DNA of 64,000 bases, from assembly GCA_024684455.1 (NCBI GenBank), contig JAIKWU010000013.1, positions 1 through 64,000 on the forward strand. Direction: 5' to 3'. Below are positions 51,324 to 61,346 of this stretch, in pieces; the first letter of the stretch is position 1; the number at the start of each line of letters is the position of its first letter. The notes below the pieces were generated by a model. That model was not told the origin of the DNA and ran no database searches. It saw only the letters and a list, made by a program, of their open reading frames with translations. The DNA comes from Bacteroidaceae bacterium. GTDB lineage: Bacteria; Bacteroidota; Bacteroidia; Bacteroidales; Bacteroidaceae. A program made the translations under genes and the position numbers.

Positions 51324-52664
51324 ATGAAAAATTTCCGCTTTGTAAAACTGTGTATGCTGACTCTCTTCTTTCCGCTGTCCCTCATGGCTCAGCAGACAGA
51401 ACAGGTCGGCACACTCGACCTTACGCTGCCACGCGCCATCGAGATTGCACTGGCTGAGAATCCGACCATCCGCGTCGCCGACAAGGAGGTCGAACTGAAG
51501 AAAATTACTGACCGTGAGGCATGGATGGCTCTGCTGCCAGAGGTAAACGTCACGGGTAACCTGCAGCATACGCTGCTGGCAGCCGAAATGAACCTCGGTG
51601 GCAACAAGTTCAAAATGGGTCGTGACAACTCAAACACGGTGGCAGCAGCCGCTACGCTCTCGTTGCCCCTCTTTGCCCCTGCCGTCTATCAGAACATGAA
51701 ACTGACGAAGCAGGACATCCTCGTGGCTCAGGAGAAAGCACGCCAGAGCCGCCTCGACCTCATCAACCAGGTGTCGAAAGCATTCTACAGCACATTGCTG
51801 TCGCAGGATGCCTACAAGGTGATGCAGGAAAGTTACCAAATCGCCAAGCAGAACTTCGACGTGGTGAATGCTAAGTACGAACAGGGACGTGTGAGCGAAT
51901 ACGACAAAATTTCTGCCGAAGTGCAGATGCGCTCGATGAACTCCAGCCTCGTTTCGGCACAGACAGGACTTACCCTCGCCCAACTGCAACTGAAGGTACT
52001 GATGGGCGTGACTGAGAATGTGGGCATTGTCATCGACGACAGCCTTGAACGCTATGAGGACCATCTGACGCTCGCCAACATCGAAGCCGACGAACAGGAC
52101 TTGCAGAACAACTCCGCCATGCGTCAACTGGACCTGAACCAAAAGTTGCTCGAGCGTTCGCTCAAAATTCAGCGGACTAACTTCATGCCCACGCTGGGCT
52201 TCCAACTCACAGGACAGTATCAGTCACTCTACAACGACAACTGGCGGCTATGGAAGTATGAGTATGCGCCCAGTGCATCGTTCACCCTCGTGCTTTCCAT
52301 TCCCATCTTCAAGGCAACGAACTGGACTGCCCTGAAGAAGACAAAACTGCAGATTTCGGAACTGGACGACACGCGCATCAACACACGCCGCCAACTGACG
52401 ATGGCTACGGAAAGTTATGCGAAAAACATGGCTTCAAGCATCGTACAGGTAGGCAGCAACCACGAGGCCATCCGTCAGGCAGAAAAGGCTGTCACCATCA
52501 CTGAGAAACGCTACGAGGTGGGGCGCGGCACCATTCTTGAACTGAACCAAAGCCAAGTAGCACTCACTCAGGCCAAACTGACTTATAACCAGAGCATCTA
52601 TGACTATCTTGTCAACCGCGCCGATCTGGACCATACGCTAGGGCGTGAGACATACTTGAAGTAA
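51324..52664 (+). CDS. TolC-family outer-membrane efflux protein
   Basis: A 446-residue outer-membrane channel with a signal peptide (to SLMAQQ). Two OEP repeats follow, with the typical LTLPRAIEIALAENPTIRVA at the start of repeat 1, long coiled coils (LQNNSAMRQLDLNQKLLERS) and VGRGTILELNQSQVALTQAK in repeat 2. It forms the exit duct of the tripartite pump with the next two genes, 20 nt upstream of the adaptor gene. Confidence 0.94.
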   Translation: MKNFRFVKLCMLTLFFPLSLMAQQTEQVGTLDLTLPRAIEIALAENPTIRVADKEVELKKITDREAWMALLPEVNVTGNLQHTLLAAEMNLGGNKFKMGRDNSNTVAAAATLSLPLFAPAVYQNMKLTKQDILVAQEKARQSRLDLINQVSKAFYSTLLSQDAYKVMQESYQIAKQNFDVVNAKYEQGRVSEYDKISAEVQMRSMNSSLVSAQTGLTLAQLQLKVLMGVTENVGIVIDDSLERYEDHLTLANIEADEQDLQNNSAMRQLDLNQKLLERSLKIQRTNFMPTLGFQLTGQYQSLYNDNWRLWKYEYAPSASFTLVLSIPIFKATNWTALKKTKLQISELDDTRINTRRQLTMATESYAKNMASSIVQVGSNHEAIRQAEKAVTITEKRYEVGRGTILELNQSQVALTQAKLTYNQSIYDYLVNRADLDHTLGRETYLK

Positions 52665-52684
52665 CAACAAAAAACGACAACAAT

Positions 52685-53698
52685 ATGAAGAAAATGTTTT
52701 CAACCGCTTGGATTGTAGCAGCGGTCATCATCCTTGCCTCATGCAGCGATTCTGACAACAAGAACACTACCCAAGCAGAAGCCAAGCCACAAGTAAAAAT
52801 TGCGCAGGCTACCAGTGCCCTCATCCCTCAGACGGAAACTTACACCGCCACTGTGGAAAGCGACGTGAAGAATAACATTGCGCCAAACGCACCCTTGCGC
52901 ATCGAACGCATCTACGTCGATGTAGGCGACTATGTGCGCAAGGGACAGGTGGTCGTCCAACTCGACGCCTCGAACCTGCGCCAACTGAAGTTGCAGATTG
53001 AAAACCAGAAAGTGGAGTTCAACCGCACAAGCGCCCTCTATGAAGTCGGTGGTGCCTCGAAAGCCGAGTACGACAACATGAAGATGCAACTCGACGTGCT
53101 TCAGACGCAGTACCACCAACTCGTCCAAAACACGCAACTCGTGGCTCCCATCAGCGGCGTCGTAACGGCCCGCAACTACGACAACGGCGACATGTACGGC
53201 GGTCAACCCGTACTGACCATTGAGCAGACAAATCCTGTGAAACTCATCGTCAACATCTCCGAGACGAACTATTCACTGATGCACAAAGGAATGCCTGTTG
53301 ACATTTCGCTCGACGCCTATCCCGACGAGGCTTTCACTGGAACGGTGACGATTGTCTATCCCACCATTGATGCTACGACACACACATTCCCCGTCGAAAT
53401 CACTATCAACAACGCTGCACAAAAGGTTCGCCCAGGTATGTTTGCACGCGCCACTGTGAACTTCGGCGACCAGCAACACGTGCTTGTGCCTGACGTTGCC
53501 GTCGTAAAGCAAATCGGAGCCGGCGACCGCTACGTCTATGTTTATAAAGACGGTAAAGTGTCGTACAACAAGGTGGAACTGGGCAGCCAGATTGACAACA
53601 AAATTGAAATTCTCAGCGGCGTGAAAGACGGTGACCAGGTGGTTGTCGCAGGTCAGACCAAACTCGCTAATGGTCGAGAAGTCGAAGTAATCAAGTAA
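52685..53698 (+). CDS. RND efflux periplasmic adaptor (lipoprotein)
   Basis: A 337-residue membrane-fusion protein. The lipobox ILASC puts the lipidated Cys at residue 20. The lipoyl halves (YVDVGDYVRKGQVVVQLDAS; VAPISGVVTARNYDNGDMYG) flank a short hairpin, followed by beta-barrel and membrane-proximal domains. It couples the inner-membrane RND pump to the TolC-like channel. It lies 13 nt before the permease gene. Confidence 0.95.
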   Translation: MKKMFSTAWIVAAVIILASCSDSDNKNTTQAEAKPQVKIAQATSALIPQTETYTATVESDVKNNIAPNAPLRIERIYVDVGDYVRKGQVVVQLDASNLRQLKLQIENQKVEFNRTSALYEVGGASKAEYDNMKMQLDVLQTQYHQLVQNTQLVAPISGVVTARNYDNGDMYGGQPVLTIEQTNPVKLIVNISETNYSLMHKGMPVDISLDAYPDEAFTGTVTIVYPTIDATTHTFPVEITINNAAQKVRPGMFARATVNFGDQQHVLVPDVAVVKQIGAGDRYVYVYKDGKVSYNKVELGSQIDNKIEILSGVKDGDQVVVAGQTKLANGREVEVIK

Positions 53699-53711
53699 AA
53701 AGAAAAAAAAT

Positions 53712-56700
53712 ATGTCACTATACGAAGGTGCGGTCAAACGACCGATTATGACCAGTCTCTGCTTCCTTGCAGTGATTGTCTTTGGCGTGTTCTCGGCAGT
53801 CAAATTGCCGATTGACCTCATGCCGGACATCGAGACGAATACCATTATGATATTTACCTATTATAATGGTGCGTCGGCCAACGACATCGAGAACAACGTA
53901 ACCCGCCCGCTGGAGAATACGCTTAACTCAGTCGAGCACCTCAAGCACATCACGTCAAACTCGCGTGAAAACGTCAGCGTCATCACCATGCAGTTTGAGT
54001 ATGGCTACGACATCGACGATCTGACGAACGATGTGCGCGACAAACTCGACATGGTCAGCAACTCGCTGCCTAACGATGCCAACACACCTATCATCTTCAA
54101 GTTCTCCACCGACATGATTCCTATTGTCATGCTGTCGGTGCAGGCCGAAGAAAGCCAGCAGGCACTCTATAAGATTCTCGACGAGAACGTGGCAAACCCG
54201 CTGGCACGCATCGACGGCGTGGGTACGGTATCAATTGCTGGTGCCCCTGAGCGTGAAATCAACATCTACATGAACCCCGAGAAGATGGAGGCTTACGGTC
54301 TGAGTGCTGCTCAAGTCAGTGCGGCCATCGCTGCTGAAAACCGCAATGTGACGAACGGTTCTATGGATATTGGTACGACGACCTACACCGTGCGTGTCGA
54401 AGGTGAGTTCACCGACCCGAAACAGATGGAGAAAGTTGTTGTCGGCTCGTTCAACGGCGCAAAAGTCTATCTGCGTGACGTGGCACGCATCGTCGATAAT
54501 GTCGAGGAACGTGCGCAATCGACGTACACCAATGGCAAACAAGGTGCCATCGTCATCATTCAGAAGCAGAGCGGTGCCAACTCCGTCGCCATTTCCAACA
54601 AAGTCATCAAGATGTTGCCGGAACTGCGCAAAAACCTGCCGAGCGATGTGAATCTGCAGATGATGATCAACACGTCGGAGAACATCATGAACACCATCCA
54701 CACGCTGACTGAGACCATCATCTACGCCATGCTTTTCGTGGTGATAGTCGTGTTTGCCTTCCTCGGACGATGGCGTGCTGTGGTCATCATCACCATCACT
54801 ATCCCTATGTCGCTTATCGCGTCGTTCATCTATCTTTACGCAACAGGCGGATCGTTCAACATGATTTCGCTAGCATGTCTTACCATTGCCATCGGTAACG
54901 TCGTCGATGACGCCATTGTCGTCCTGGAGAATGTAACCACGCACATCGAACGTGGTTCTGACCCGAAGCAGGCCGCCATCCATGCGACCAATGAGGTGGC
55001 CATCTCCGTTATCGCTTCGACGCTGACGATGATTGCCGTGTTCTTCCCATTGACAATGGTAACGGGTATGACCGGCGTGCTCTTCAAGCAACTCGGTTGG
55101 ATGATGTGTATCATCATGACCATTTCGACAACTTCGGCCCTCTCCTTCACACCTATGCTTTGTTCGCAGATGCTCCGTCTGCAAAAGAAGCAGAGCAAGT
55201 TGTTCAAGAAGATTTACGGTCCTGTGCAGCGTTGGCTGGACAAACTCGACGACCGCTACGAGCGCATGATTAACTGGGCCGTACGTCACCGCTGGACCGT
55301 CATCGGCCTGTGCGTGCTGTTCTTCGTTTCCTCCATTGTGACAATGAATGTATTCGGCCTCAAAACCGAGTTCTTCCCCGCTAACGACTCCGGACGTGTC
55401 GGTGTTACATTACAGACACCCATCGGTACACGAAAAGAAGTGACACAAAAGATTGCACAGCAACTCGCGGAGAAGTGGATTGAACGCTATGGAAGCGACC
55501 TCACAGTATGTAACTTCACGGTGGGTCAGGCTGGTGATAACAATACATGGGCCTCGCTTAGTGACAACGGCACCCACATCGCTTCGTTCAACATACAGTT
55601 CGTACCCTCCAATGAGCGAAAACGAGGTCTTGTCAGCATCTGTGACGAGATGCGCGAAGACTGTAAGGCTGTGCCAGAACTTGATAAGTTCCAAGTTATG
55701 CTCGGTGGACGTCAAGGAGGCGGCATGGGTGGCCAAAGCACGGCAACGTTCGAAATCTATGGCTACGACATGGATGCCACAGGTGCTGTTGCCAACGAAC
55801 TTTCTGCTAAACTCGCCGAAAGCGAAATGGTCGGTCAGACCAATATATCCCGTCAGGACTTCCAACCCGAACTGGTCATTGACTTCGACCGCGACAAACT
55901 GGCGGAACTTGGTATCGGCATGAGTGAAGCATCGACCGCCGTGCGCAACCTGATTACGGGTTCTCTGCTCTCCTACTTCCGCGAGGATGGTAACGAATAC
56001 GACATCAAGGTGCGCTACGAACCCAACGCACGTATTAGCCACGATGACCTTCTCAACATGCTCATCCCGACGCCACATGGCAATGTTCGCGTCCGCGATG
56101 TCGCCCACATCATCGAGAGTGATATTCCCCCGACGATTGAACGCAAGGACCGCCAACGCATTGTCACCGTCAGTGCCGTGCTCAAGGACGGTTATGCACT
56201 CTCCGACGGTGTAGCACTCGGTCGCGACATCTACGAAAACATGGAACTGCCGAACGGCGTCTTTGTTCAAGTCGCAGGTTCGTACGAAGACCAGCAAGAC
56301 TCCAACCGCGACCTCGGCGTGCTGGGCATCCTCATCATCCTGCTCGTATTCATTGTGATGGCGGCACAGTTCGAGTCACTCACCTACCCCTTCATCATCA
56401 TGATTACCGTACCGTTCGCCTTTGCCGGCATCATCTACGCACTGATTTTCACGGGACAGAACCTCAACATCATGTCGATGCTTGGCGGCATCATGCTCAT
56501 CGGTATTGTGGTGAAGAATGGTATCGTGCTCATCGACTACACCCAGTTGCTGCGCGAACGTGGCTATGGCCTCATCCGTGCCGCCGTAGCAGCAGCACGC
56601 TCACGTCTGCGTCCGATTCTAATGACGTCGCTCACCACCATCCTCGGTATGGTGCCGATGGCCATGAGCCAAGGTGTCGGTGCTGAGATGTGGCGTGGCA

Positions 56701-56900
56701 TGGGTATCGCCATCATCGGCGGTCTGACGGCCTCGACCATCCTCACCCTCATCTACACCCCGTCGATGTTCTGTATCTTCGGTGGCAACGGTGTGAAGAA
56801 CACCCGCCGCAAGATGCGCAAGCAGCGCGAACTCAACGCCTACTGGAAGGAACACGCACAGGAAGAACTGCACTTCGTGGCAGAAGAAGACGAGGAATAA
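53712..56900 (+). CDS. RND-family multidrug efflux permease (AcrB-like)
   Basis: A 1062-residue proton-driven inner-membrane pump, the usual length. It has twelve predicted membrane helices and two large periplasmic loops. The start (YEGAVKRPIMTSLCFLAVIV) is usual. GNVVDDAIVVLENV in TM4 carries the two proton-relay aspartates, and MLIGIVVKNGIVLIDY with TSLTTILGMVPMA in the second half is family signature. It is probably of the hydrophobe/amphiphile efflux-1 type, exporting drugs, bile salts or detergents. It ends just before a repeat element, after which a PG0541-like gene follows. Confidence 0.96.
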   Translation: MSLYEGAVKRPIMTSLCFLAVIVFGVFSAVKLPIDLMPDIETNTIMIFTYYNGASANDIENNVTRPLENTLNSVEHLKHITSNSRENVSVITMQFEYGYDIDDLTNDVRDKLDMVSNSLPNDANTPIIFKFSTDMIPIVMLSVQAEESQQALYKILDENVANPLARIDGVGTVSIAGAPEREINIYMNPEKMEAYGLSAAQVSAAIAAENRNVTNGSMDIGTTTYTVRVEGEFTDPKQMEKVVVGSFNGAKVYLRDVARIVDNVEERAQSTYTNGKQGAIVIIQKQSGANSVAISNKVIKMLPELRKNLPSDVNLQMMINTSENIMNTIHTLTETIIYAMLFVVIVVFAFLGRWRAVVIITITIPMSLIASFIYLYATGGSFNMISLACLTIAIGNVVDDAIVVLENVTTHIERGSDPKQAAIHATNEVAISVIASTLTMIAVFFPLTMVTGMTGVLFKQLGWMMCIIMTISTTSALSFTPMLCSQMLRLQKKQSKLFKKIYGPVQRWLDKLDDRYERMINWAVRHRWTVIGLCVLFFVSSIVTMNVFGLKTEFFPANDSGRVGVTLQTPIGTRKEVTQKIAQQLAEKWIERYGSDLTVCNFTVGQAGDNNTWASLSDNGTHIASFNIQFVPSNERKRGLVSICDEMREDCKAVPELDKFQVMLGGRQGGGMGGQSTATFEIYGYDMDATGAVANELSAKLAESEMVGQTNISRQDFQPELVIDFDRDKLAELGIGMSEASTAVRNLITGSLLSYFREDGNEYDIKVRYEPNARISHDDLLNMLIPTPHGNVRVRDVAHIIESDIPPTIERKDRQRIVTVSAVLKDGYALSDGVALGRDIYENMELPNGVFVQVAGSYEDQQDSNRDLGVLGILIILLVFIVMAAQFESLTYPFIIMITVPFAFAGIIYALIFTGQNLNIMSMLGGIMLIGIVVKNGIVLIDYTQLLRERGYGLIRAAVAAARSRLRPILMTSLTTILGMVPMAMSQGVGAEMWRGMGIAIIGGLTASTILTLIYTPSMFCIFGGNGVKNTRRKMRKQRELNAYWKEHAQEELHFVAEEDEE

Positions 56901-56905
56901 TAACA

Positions 56906-57082
56906 GACCCTCCCCCTACCTTGCCATCGTCGCTTCGCTCCCCAGTTGCTTCGATTCCGCAACTGCCCTGTGAGGGAGGGGAGTAGTCACCAATCAAAAA
57001 CAAAAGAATAGAATAAAAGTAGAATAGCACCCCCACTAACATTCTACGCCCCTCCCTCACAGGGAGGGGACGGGGGTGGGTC
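56906..57082. repeat. Expanded GACCC/GGGTC palindrome (177 bp) between the pump and PG0541-like genes
   Basis: The element is bounded by GACCC (56906-56910) and GGGTC (57078-57082). The right hairpin is CCCCTCCCTCACAGGGAGGGG. The matching left half is split by an extra segment (about 56921-56968, with CGTCGCTTCGCTCCCCAGTT and GATTCCGCAACTGC). It is the largest copy of the family in the window and reads into the start of the small gene at 57086. Confidence 0.8.
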
Positions 57083-57085
57083 TTT

Positions 57086-57379
57086 ATGAAAACCATCTTC
57101 ATCGCCTTTGACCAGGCACAGAAAGAGAACGTGCTGGCCGTGTTGAGCCGCACCAACGTACGCGGCTACACCTTCTTCGAACAAGTCGGCGGCTGCGGCA
57201 CCAAGACCGGCGACCCGCATCTGGGCAGCCACGCATGGCCGACCATGAACAGCGCCATCCTCACCATCGTCGAGGACGAACAGGCCCCAGCCCTGCTCAG
57301 CCGCCTCAAAGAAGTTGACGACGACAACCCCATGCTCGGCATCCGAGCCTTTCAGTGGGGCATCGAGACTTGTATTTAA
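57086..57379 (+). CDS. PG0541-like small protein associated with RND transporters
   Basis: A 97-residue PII-like (ferredoxin-fold) protein. It shows MKTIFIAFDQAQKENVLAVL, RGYTFFEQVGGCGTKTGD and NSAILTIVEDEQAPALL, and ends in FQWGIETCI. I recognise the pattern of the Bacteroidota PG0541 family, named for its place next to RND pumps. The family's function is not known. A sensory or modulating role on the pump is inferred. It is separated from the pump gene only by the 177-bp repeat and is followed by a terminator. Confidence 0.8.
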   Translation: MKTIFIAFDQAQKENVLAVLSRTNVRGYTFFEQVGGCGTKTGDPHLGSHAWPTMNSAILTIVEDEQAPALLSRLKEVDDDNPMLGIRAFQWGIETCI

Positions 57380-57397
57380 TACCCTCTTCTCCATTAA

Positions 57398-57436
57398 AAA
57401 GCCATCGTACGCAACGACAGTACGATGGCTTTATTT
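57398..57436. terminator. Bidirectional Rho-independent terminator
   Basis: A perfect 13-bp stem (AAAGCCATCGTAC at 57398-57410 with GTACGATGGCTTT at 57420-57432) with a 9-nt loop. It ends both the efflux operon and the convergent mfd gene, and its right arm covers the mfd stop. Confidence 0.9.
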
Positions 57437-60400
57437 ATTGTCTTTCAGCATTTCCTGAAGGACACCCAGTGCCTGTTCGACGGTTTGCACGTCGTAAATC
57501 AGCAGCGAACGGAGTTTATCGTCGCGGAGTTTACATCCGCGAGGATGCCATGAGGCATAATGGATGACACGTCCGAAGGCATCGCTTTGGTAGTAGAGGC
57601 TTTCTTTATCAGCAGGAAAGAAACAACTCATCCGTCGCTGCTTAAGTGTAATTCGTTCGATGCCGAGTCGCGATGCCGCCCACTTCAACGGCATCACCCG
57701 CAACAGTTCTTCTGCCTCGAAGGGCGGTGTGCCGAAACGGTCGATGAGCCGTTGACGATAGGCTTTAAGGGCATTCTCGGAAGTCAGGTTGTCCAGTTCG
57801 CGATACAGGTTCATACGTTCGCTTGACGAAGGCACAAAACTCTCTGAAAAATAGGCAGCAAGGTCCGACTCAATGGAGGTATCCCAAGACCCTTCTCCTA
57901 ACCCTCCCCAAGGGGAGGAAGTAGAATGCCCATCTGGATGGTCCAGACGCTCCCCTCCCTTGGGAGGGGCAAGGGGGTGGGTCTGTCTCAACTCTTGCAT
58001 TGCCTCGGCCAATACTTTCTGATAGGTTTCGTAACCGAGGTCGGCGATGAAGCCGCTCTGCTCGGCGCCAAGCATGTTGCCGGCACCACGGATGTCGAGG
58101 TCCTGCATGGCGATATGCAGACCGCTGCCCAGGTCGCTGAAATTCTCAATGGCTCGCAGACGGCGACGGGCATCATCGGGCAACGAACCCAGCGGCGGTG
58201 CGAGCAAGTAGCAAAAGGCCTTCTTGTTGCTGCGTCCTACACGACCTCTCATCTGGTGTAAGTCGCTCAGGCCGTAGTTCTGTGCACTGTTGATGATGAT
58301 GGTGTTGGCATTGGGGACATCGACGCCGTTTTCGACAATTGTCGTCGAGAGCATCACGTCGTAGTCATAGTTCATGAAACCCATGACGACACGCTCCAAC
58401 TCCTTCGGATCCATGCGTCCGTGACCGACACAGACACGTGCATCAGGCACGGCGCGGTGAATCATTGCCTCGAGTTCAGGCAGATTGTTGATGCGGTTGT
58501 TGACAAAGAACACCTGTCCGTTGCGCGACATCTCGAAGTTGATGGCTTCGGCAATGACATCGGTCGAGAAGGCATGAATTTCGGTCTGAATCGGATAGCG
58601 GTTGGGCGGTGGCGTCTGTATGACGCTGAGGTCGCGTGCGCCCATCAGCGAGAACTGCAGCGTGCGCGGTATGGGTGTGGCGGTCAGTGTGAGCGTATCG
58701 ACGTTGACCTTCATCTGGCGCAGTTTTTCCTTGACACCGACGCCGAACTTCTGTTCCTCGTCGATGATGAGTAGGCCTAGGTCATGAAATTTCACAGTCT
58801 TTCCGATGAGTTTGTGTGTGCCGATGATGATGTCAATCTTGCCGTCGGCCAGGTCCTGGAGCAGGACCTTCTGCTCGGCAGCACTGCGAGCACGGGAGAG
58901 ATAGTCCACACGCACAGGAAGGTCCTTCAGTCGCGACGTGAACGTCTGATAGTGCTGGTAGGCAAGCACCGTCGTAGGCACGAGCACGGCTGTCTGCTTA
59001 CCATCGACAGCGGCCTTGAAGGCGGCACGTACCGCTACCTCGGTCTTGCCGAAGCCCACGTCGCCACAGACAAGTCGGTCCATGGGCTGCGGACGTTCCA
59101 TGTCGGCCTTCACGTCCTGCGTGGCTTTCAGTTGGTCGGGCGTATCTTCGTAGATGAACGACGCCTCCAGTTCGTGCTGAAGGTAACTGTCCTTTGAATA
59201 TGAGAAACCCTGCTCCTTCATGCGCTGCGCATACAGGCGGATGAGGTCGCGTGCGATGTCCTTCACCTTGGCCTTCACACGGTCCTTCATGCGCTCCCAG
59301 GCACCAGTGCCGAGGTGCGAAAGGCGCGGTGTCTCGCCTTCCTTGCCCTTGTACTTTGAGATTTTGTGCAGGGCGTGGATGCTGACATAGACCGTATCTT
59401 CACGCTGATAGGTAATTTTGATCATCTCCTGATAGCCACGTCCCGTGTCAGAAGGGACATTAACCAGTCCGCCGAAACGGCCGATGCCGTGGTCGATGTG
59501 TACGACATAGTCGCCGATAGAGAACTGCTGCAACTCCTTGAGTGTGAGGGCAACACGTCCGCGGCGCACACGTTCACTCTTGAGGTTGAACTTATGGAAG
59601 CGGTCGAAAATCTGGTGGTCGGTGAGGAAGGCTGCCTTCAGGTCATGGTCGATGAAGCCGGCATGGAGCGTATGTTCGATGGGGATGAAGGAAAGCGGCA
59701 CGGCAAACGATGCAAAAATCTCACGCAGACGGTCGAGTTGTTTGGTGCTGTCGGCTAATATATATAAGGTGTAGCCTTCGTCGGTGAGGCGGCGGCACTC
59801 CTGTTCGACAAGTTCGAAGTTCTTATGGAACGGCGGCTGGGGCGAAGTATTGAACCTGACATTACTCTCGCCCGAAGACAAGAGGGCACAACGGAACGTG
59901 GCAAAGGCAACGTTGAACATGTCGGGCTGCACCACTTTCTGCTGAAAATCTGTGGCTTCGTTGCCTTCGTGCGTAGCTTGCTGGCTGAATCCCTCGCGGA
60001 AGACCTGTGCCACGCGGTCACAGACATAGGCGCGGTCGCGAGTGACGACAACGGTGTCCTTCGGCAGGAAGTCGAAGACGGGAACGTGCAGGCAGTTCTG
60101 CTGCGACATGGCTGCAACGATGCTGACGTCGGTGACGGTGTGGTCGGAGAGTTGTGTCTGCACGTCAAAGGTGCGGATGCTCTCGACCTCGTCGCCGAAG
60201 AAGTCGATGCGGAAGGGCTCTTCGCTGCTGTAACTATAGACATCGACGATGCTGCCGCGCATGGCGTACTGTCCTGGCTCATAGACATAATCGACACGCT
60301 GGAAGCCGAGACTGTCCATCTGCTGCTCGAGTTCGGCAAAGTCAACCGTCATGCCGACACGGATGGCGATTGTACTGCCGCTCATCTGCTGGCGGCTGAC

Positions 60401-60811
60401 GACGCTTTCAGCCAATGCATCGGGATAGGTCACTATGGCAAAAATCTCTCCGTCGGAGGCATTCGTCAGTTGCGAAAGCACTTCCGTGCGCAGGATTTCG
60501 TTGGCTCCGTCACGCTGGTTGTACTTGATAGCGCGACGGTAGGATGATGGAAAGAAAAGTACGCGGCTGCTACCCGTCAGTTGCATGAGGTCGTGGTAGA
60601 AATAGCCTGCTTCCTCGTTGTCGTCGAGTACAAAAAGCAGCAGCGGCAGACGGGCACGACTGCTGGAAAGGGCGGCAAACATGGCTGCCACGGCCGACCC
60701 CTGCAGCCCCTCTACCTGAAACGAACGAGGGCGAGACCGTCGGAGGGTCTCACCCAGCAACCTGACCTGCGGATGGGCAGCCAGGACACGGAGAAGTTGT
60801 TGTACGTTCAC
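57431..60811 (-). CDS. mfd: Transcription-repair coupling factor Mfd
   Basis: Removes stalled RNA polymerase from damaged DNA and recruits UvrA. The 1126-residue protein has an N-terminal UvrB-like module, an RNA-polymerase-interacting domain and the RecG-like motor (Walker [21 protein letters not shown] as DExx box, [11 protein letters not shown]). Further C-terminal motifs are [20 protein letters not shown] with [12 protein letters not shown], and a TRCF domain closes it. The start is GTG at 60811. About 32 residues (943-975, [18 protein letters not shown] and onward) come from a 96-bp palindrome inserted in frame at the junction to the C-terminal TRCF domain. Confidence 0.96.
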   Translation of the reverse strand: MNVQQLLRVLAAHPQVRLLGETLRRSRPRSFQVEGLQGSAVAAMFAALSSSRARLPLLLFVLDDNEEAGYFYHDLMQLTGSSRVLFFPSSYRRAIKYNQRDGANEILRTEVLSQLTNASDGEIFAIVTYPDALAESVVSRQQMSGSTIAIRVGMTVDFAELEQQMDSLGFQRVDYVYEPGQYAMRGSIVDVYSYSSEEPFRIDFFGDEVESIRTFDVQTQLSDHTVTDVSIVAAMSQQNCLHVPVFDFLPKDTVVVTRDRAYVCDRVAQVFREGFSQQATHEGNEATDFQQKVVQPDMFNVAFATFRCALLSSGESNVRFNTSPQPPFHKNFELVEQECRRLTDEGYTLYILADSTKQLDRLREIFASFAVPLSFIPIEHTLHAGFIDHDLKAAFLTDHQIFDRFHKFNLKSERVRRGRVALTLKELQQFSIGDYVVHIDHGIGRFGGLVNVPSDTGRGYQEMIKITYQREDTVYVSIHALHKISKYKGKEGETPRLSHLGTGAWERMKDRVKAKVKDIARDLIRLYAQRMKEQGFSYSKDSYLQHELEASFIYEDTPDQLKATQDVKADMERPQPMDRLVCGDVGFGKTEVAVRAAFKAAVDGKQTAVLVPTTVLAYQHYQTFTSRLKDLPVRVDYLSRARSAAEQKVLLQDLADGKIDIIIGTHKLIGKTVKFHDLGLLIIDEEQKFGVGVKEKLRQMKVNVDTLTLTATPIPRTLQFSLMGARDLSVIQTPPPNRYPIQTEIHAFSTDVIAEAINFEMSRNGQVFFVNNRINNLPELEAMIHRAVPDARVCVGHGRMDPKELERVVMGFMNYDYDVMLSTTIVENGVDVPNANTIIINSAQNYGLSDLHQMRGRVGRSNKKAFCYLLAPPLGSLPDDARRRLRAIENFSDLGSGLHIAMQDLDIRGAGNMLGAEQSGFIADLGYETYQKVLAEAMQELRQTHPLAPPKGGERLDHPDGHSTSSPWGGLGEGSWDTSIESDLAAYFSESFVPSSSERMNLYRELDNLTSENALKAYRQRLIDRFGTPPFEAEELLRVMPLKWAASRLGIERITLKQRRMSCFFPADKESLYYQSDAFGRVIHYASWHPRGCKLRDDKLRSLLIYDVQTVEQALGVLQEMLKDNK
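57888..57983. repeat. GC-rich GACCC palindrome inserted inside mfd
   Basis: Bounded by GACCC (57888-57892) and GGGTC (57979-57983), with hairpins CCCTCCCCAAGGGGAGG and CCCCTCCCTTGGGAGGGG. Its 96 bp equal 32 codons, so the Mfd frame is intact. Confidence 0.88.
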
Positions 60812-60817
60812 TCTGGG

Positions 60818-60982
60818 TCAGGAAGTGGCTAACAGAGCCTGGGTGTTGCAGGCGCGGGCAAAGAGTTGTACGAAAAAGATTGCATCGGCGCTGGCATGGA
60901 GCATCGGCTTCATGCCGACAACTTTTGAAACAACTTTCTTGGTTTTGTGCGATAAGGATTGTTTGGGAGTAAAATTGGTCAT
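60818..60982 (-). CDS. Possible small protein (54 residues) upstream of mfd
   Basis: An open frame from ATG 60982 to TGA 60818 ends 6 nt before the mfd GTG. It encodes a basic N-terminal half (MTNFTPKQSLSHKTKKVVSK) and a hydrophobic C-terminal half (ASADAIFFVQLFARACNTQA). Codon choice resembles the neighbours. The tight spacing before a GTG start suggests translational coupling. I do not recognise the family. It could also be unexpressed leader sequence. Confidence 0.42.
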   Translation of the reverse strand: MTNFTPKQSLSHKTKKVVSKVVGMKPMLHASADAIFFVQLFARACNTQALLATS

Positions 60983-61102
60983 AGGCAACTCACTATCAGA
61001 GGGTTTAACTATTTGAATAACGTAAATTTATCGCGGTTAGTATATTATTTGCATAAAAAAAATCAGAAGAATGCAACTTTTTCTTTTGTACTCCGAAATG
61101 CA

Positions 61103-61185
61103 CGCCAAGTGCTTGGAAAAATAACGCCAAGTGCTTAGCGTGAAATTTCCAAGCACTTGGAGGAAAAACGCCAAGCACTTGGCGT
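61103..61185. repeat. Four-unit 22-bp-phased palindrome array, family B (copy B4)
   Basis: Units start at 61103, 61125, 61147 and 61169: CGCCAAGTGCTTGGAAA, CGCCAAGTGCTTAGCGT, TTCCAAGCACTTGGAGG, CGCCAAGCACTTGGCGT. Two units are inverted relative to the other two, so the array is partly turned around, yet the 22-bp step is kept. It sits in the 364-bp gap between the small ORF at 60982 and the glycosyltransferase at 61347. The gap otherwise shows only the promoter box at 61306. Confidence 0.9.
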
Positions 61186-61305
61186 GGAAATCCAATCGCA
61201 CTTTATTCGTGAACAGAAGGGAGGTTTTTCTCCACCGTGTCGCCAAAAACAGGCGTTTTTTGTGCTTTTTTCGGATTTGAGTACAAAAGTTTGAAAAAAA
61301 CTTCG

Positions 61306-61313
61306 TAACTTCG
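61306..61313 (+). promoter_or_regulatory. Putative -7 box for the DPM1-like gene
   Basis: TAACTTCG, followed by C, is one base from TAnnTTTG and lies 33 bp before the ATG at 61347. Confidence 0.45.
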
Positions 61314-61346
61314 CAAGATAGAATGCACCTAAGCACCCATACTGAC

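Noticed and set aside
60825..61016. Plus-strand frame of 63 codons in the mfd upstream region
   Set aside because: It overlaps the better-placed minus-strand small frame, lacks a promoter and has no recognisable features.
61217..61265. CGCC-AAAAACA-GGCG followed by six T as a terminator upstream of the DPM1-like gene
   Set aside because: The stem is only 4 bp and no plus-strand gene ends nearby.
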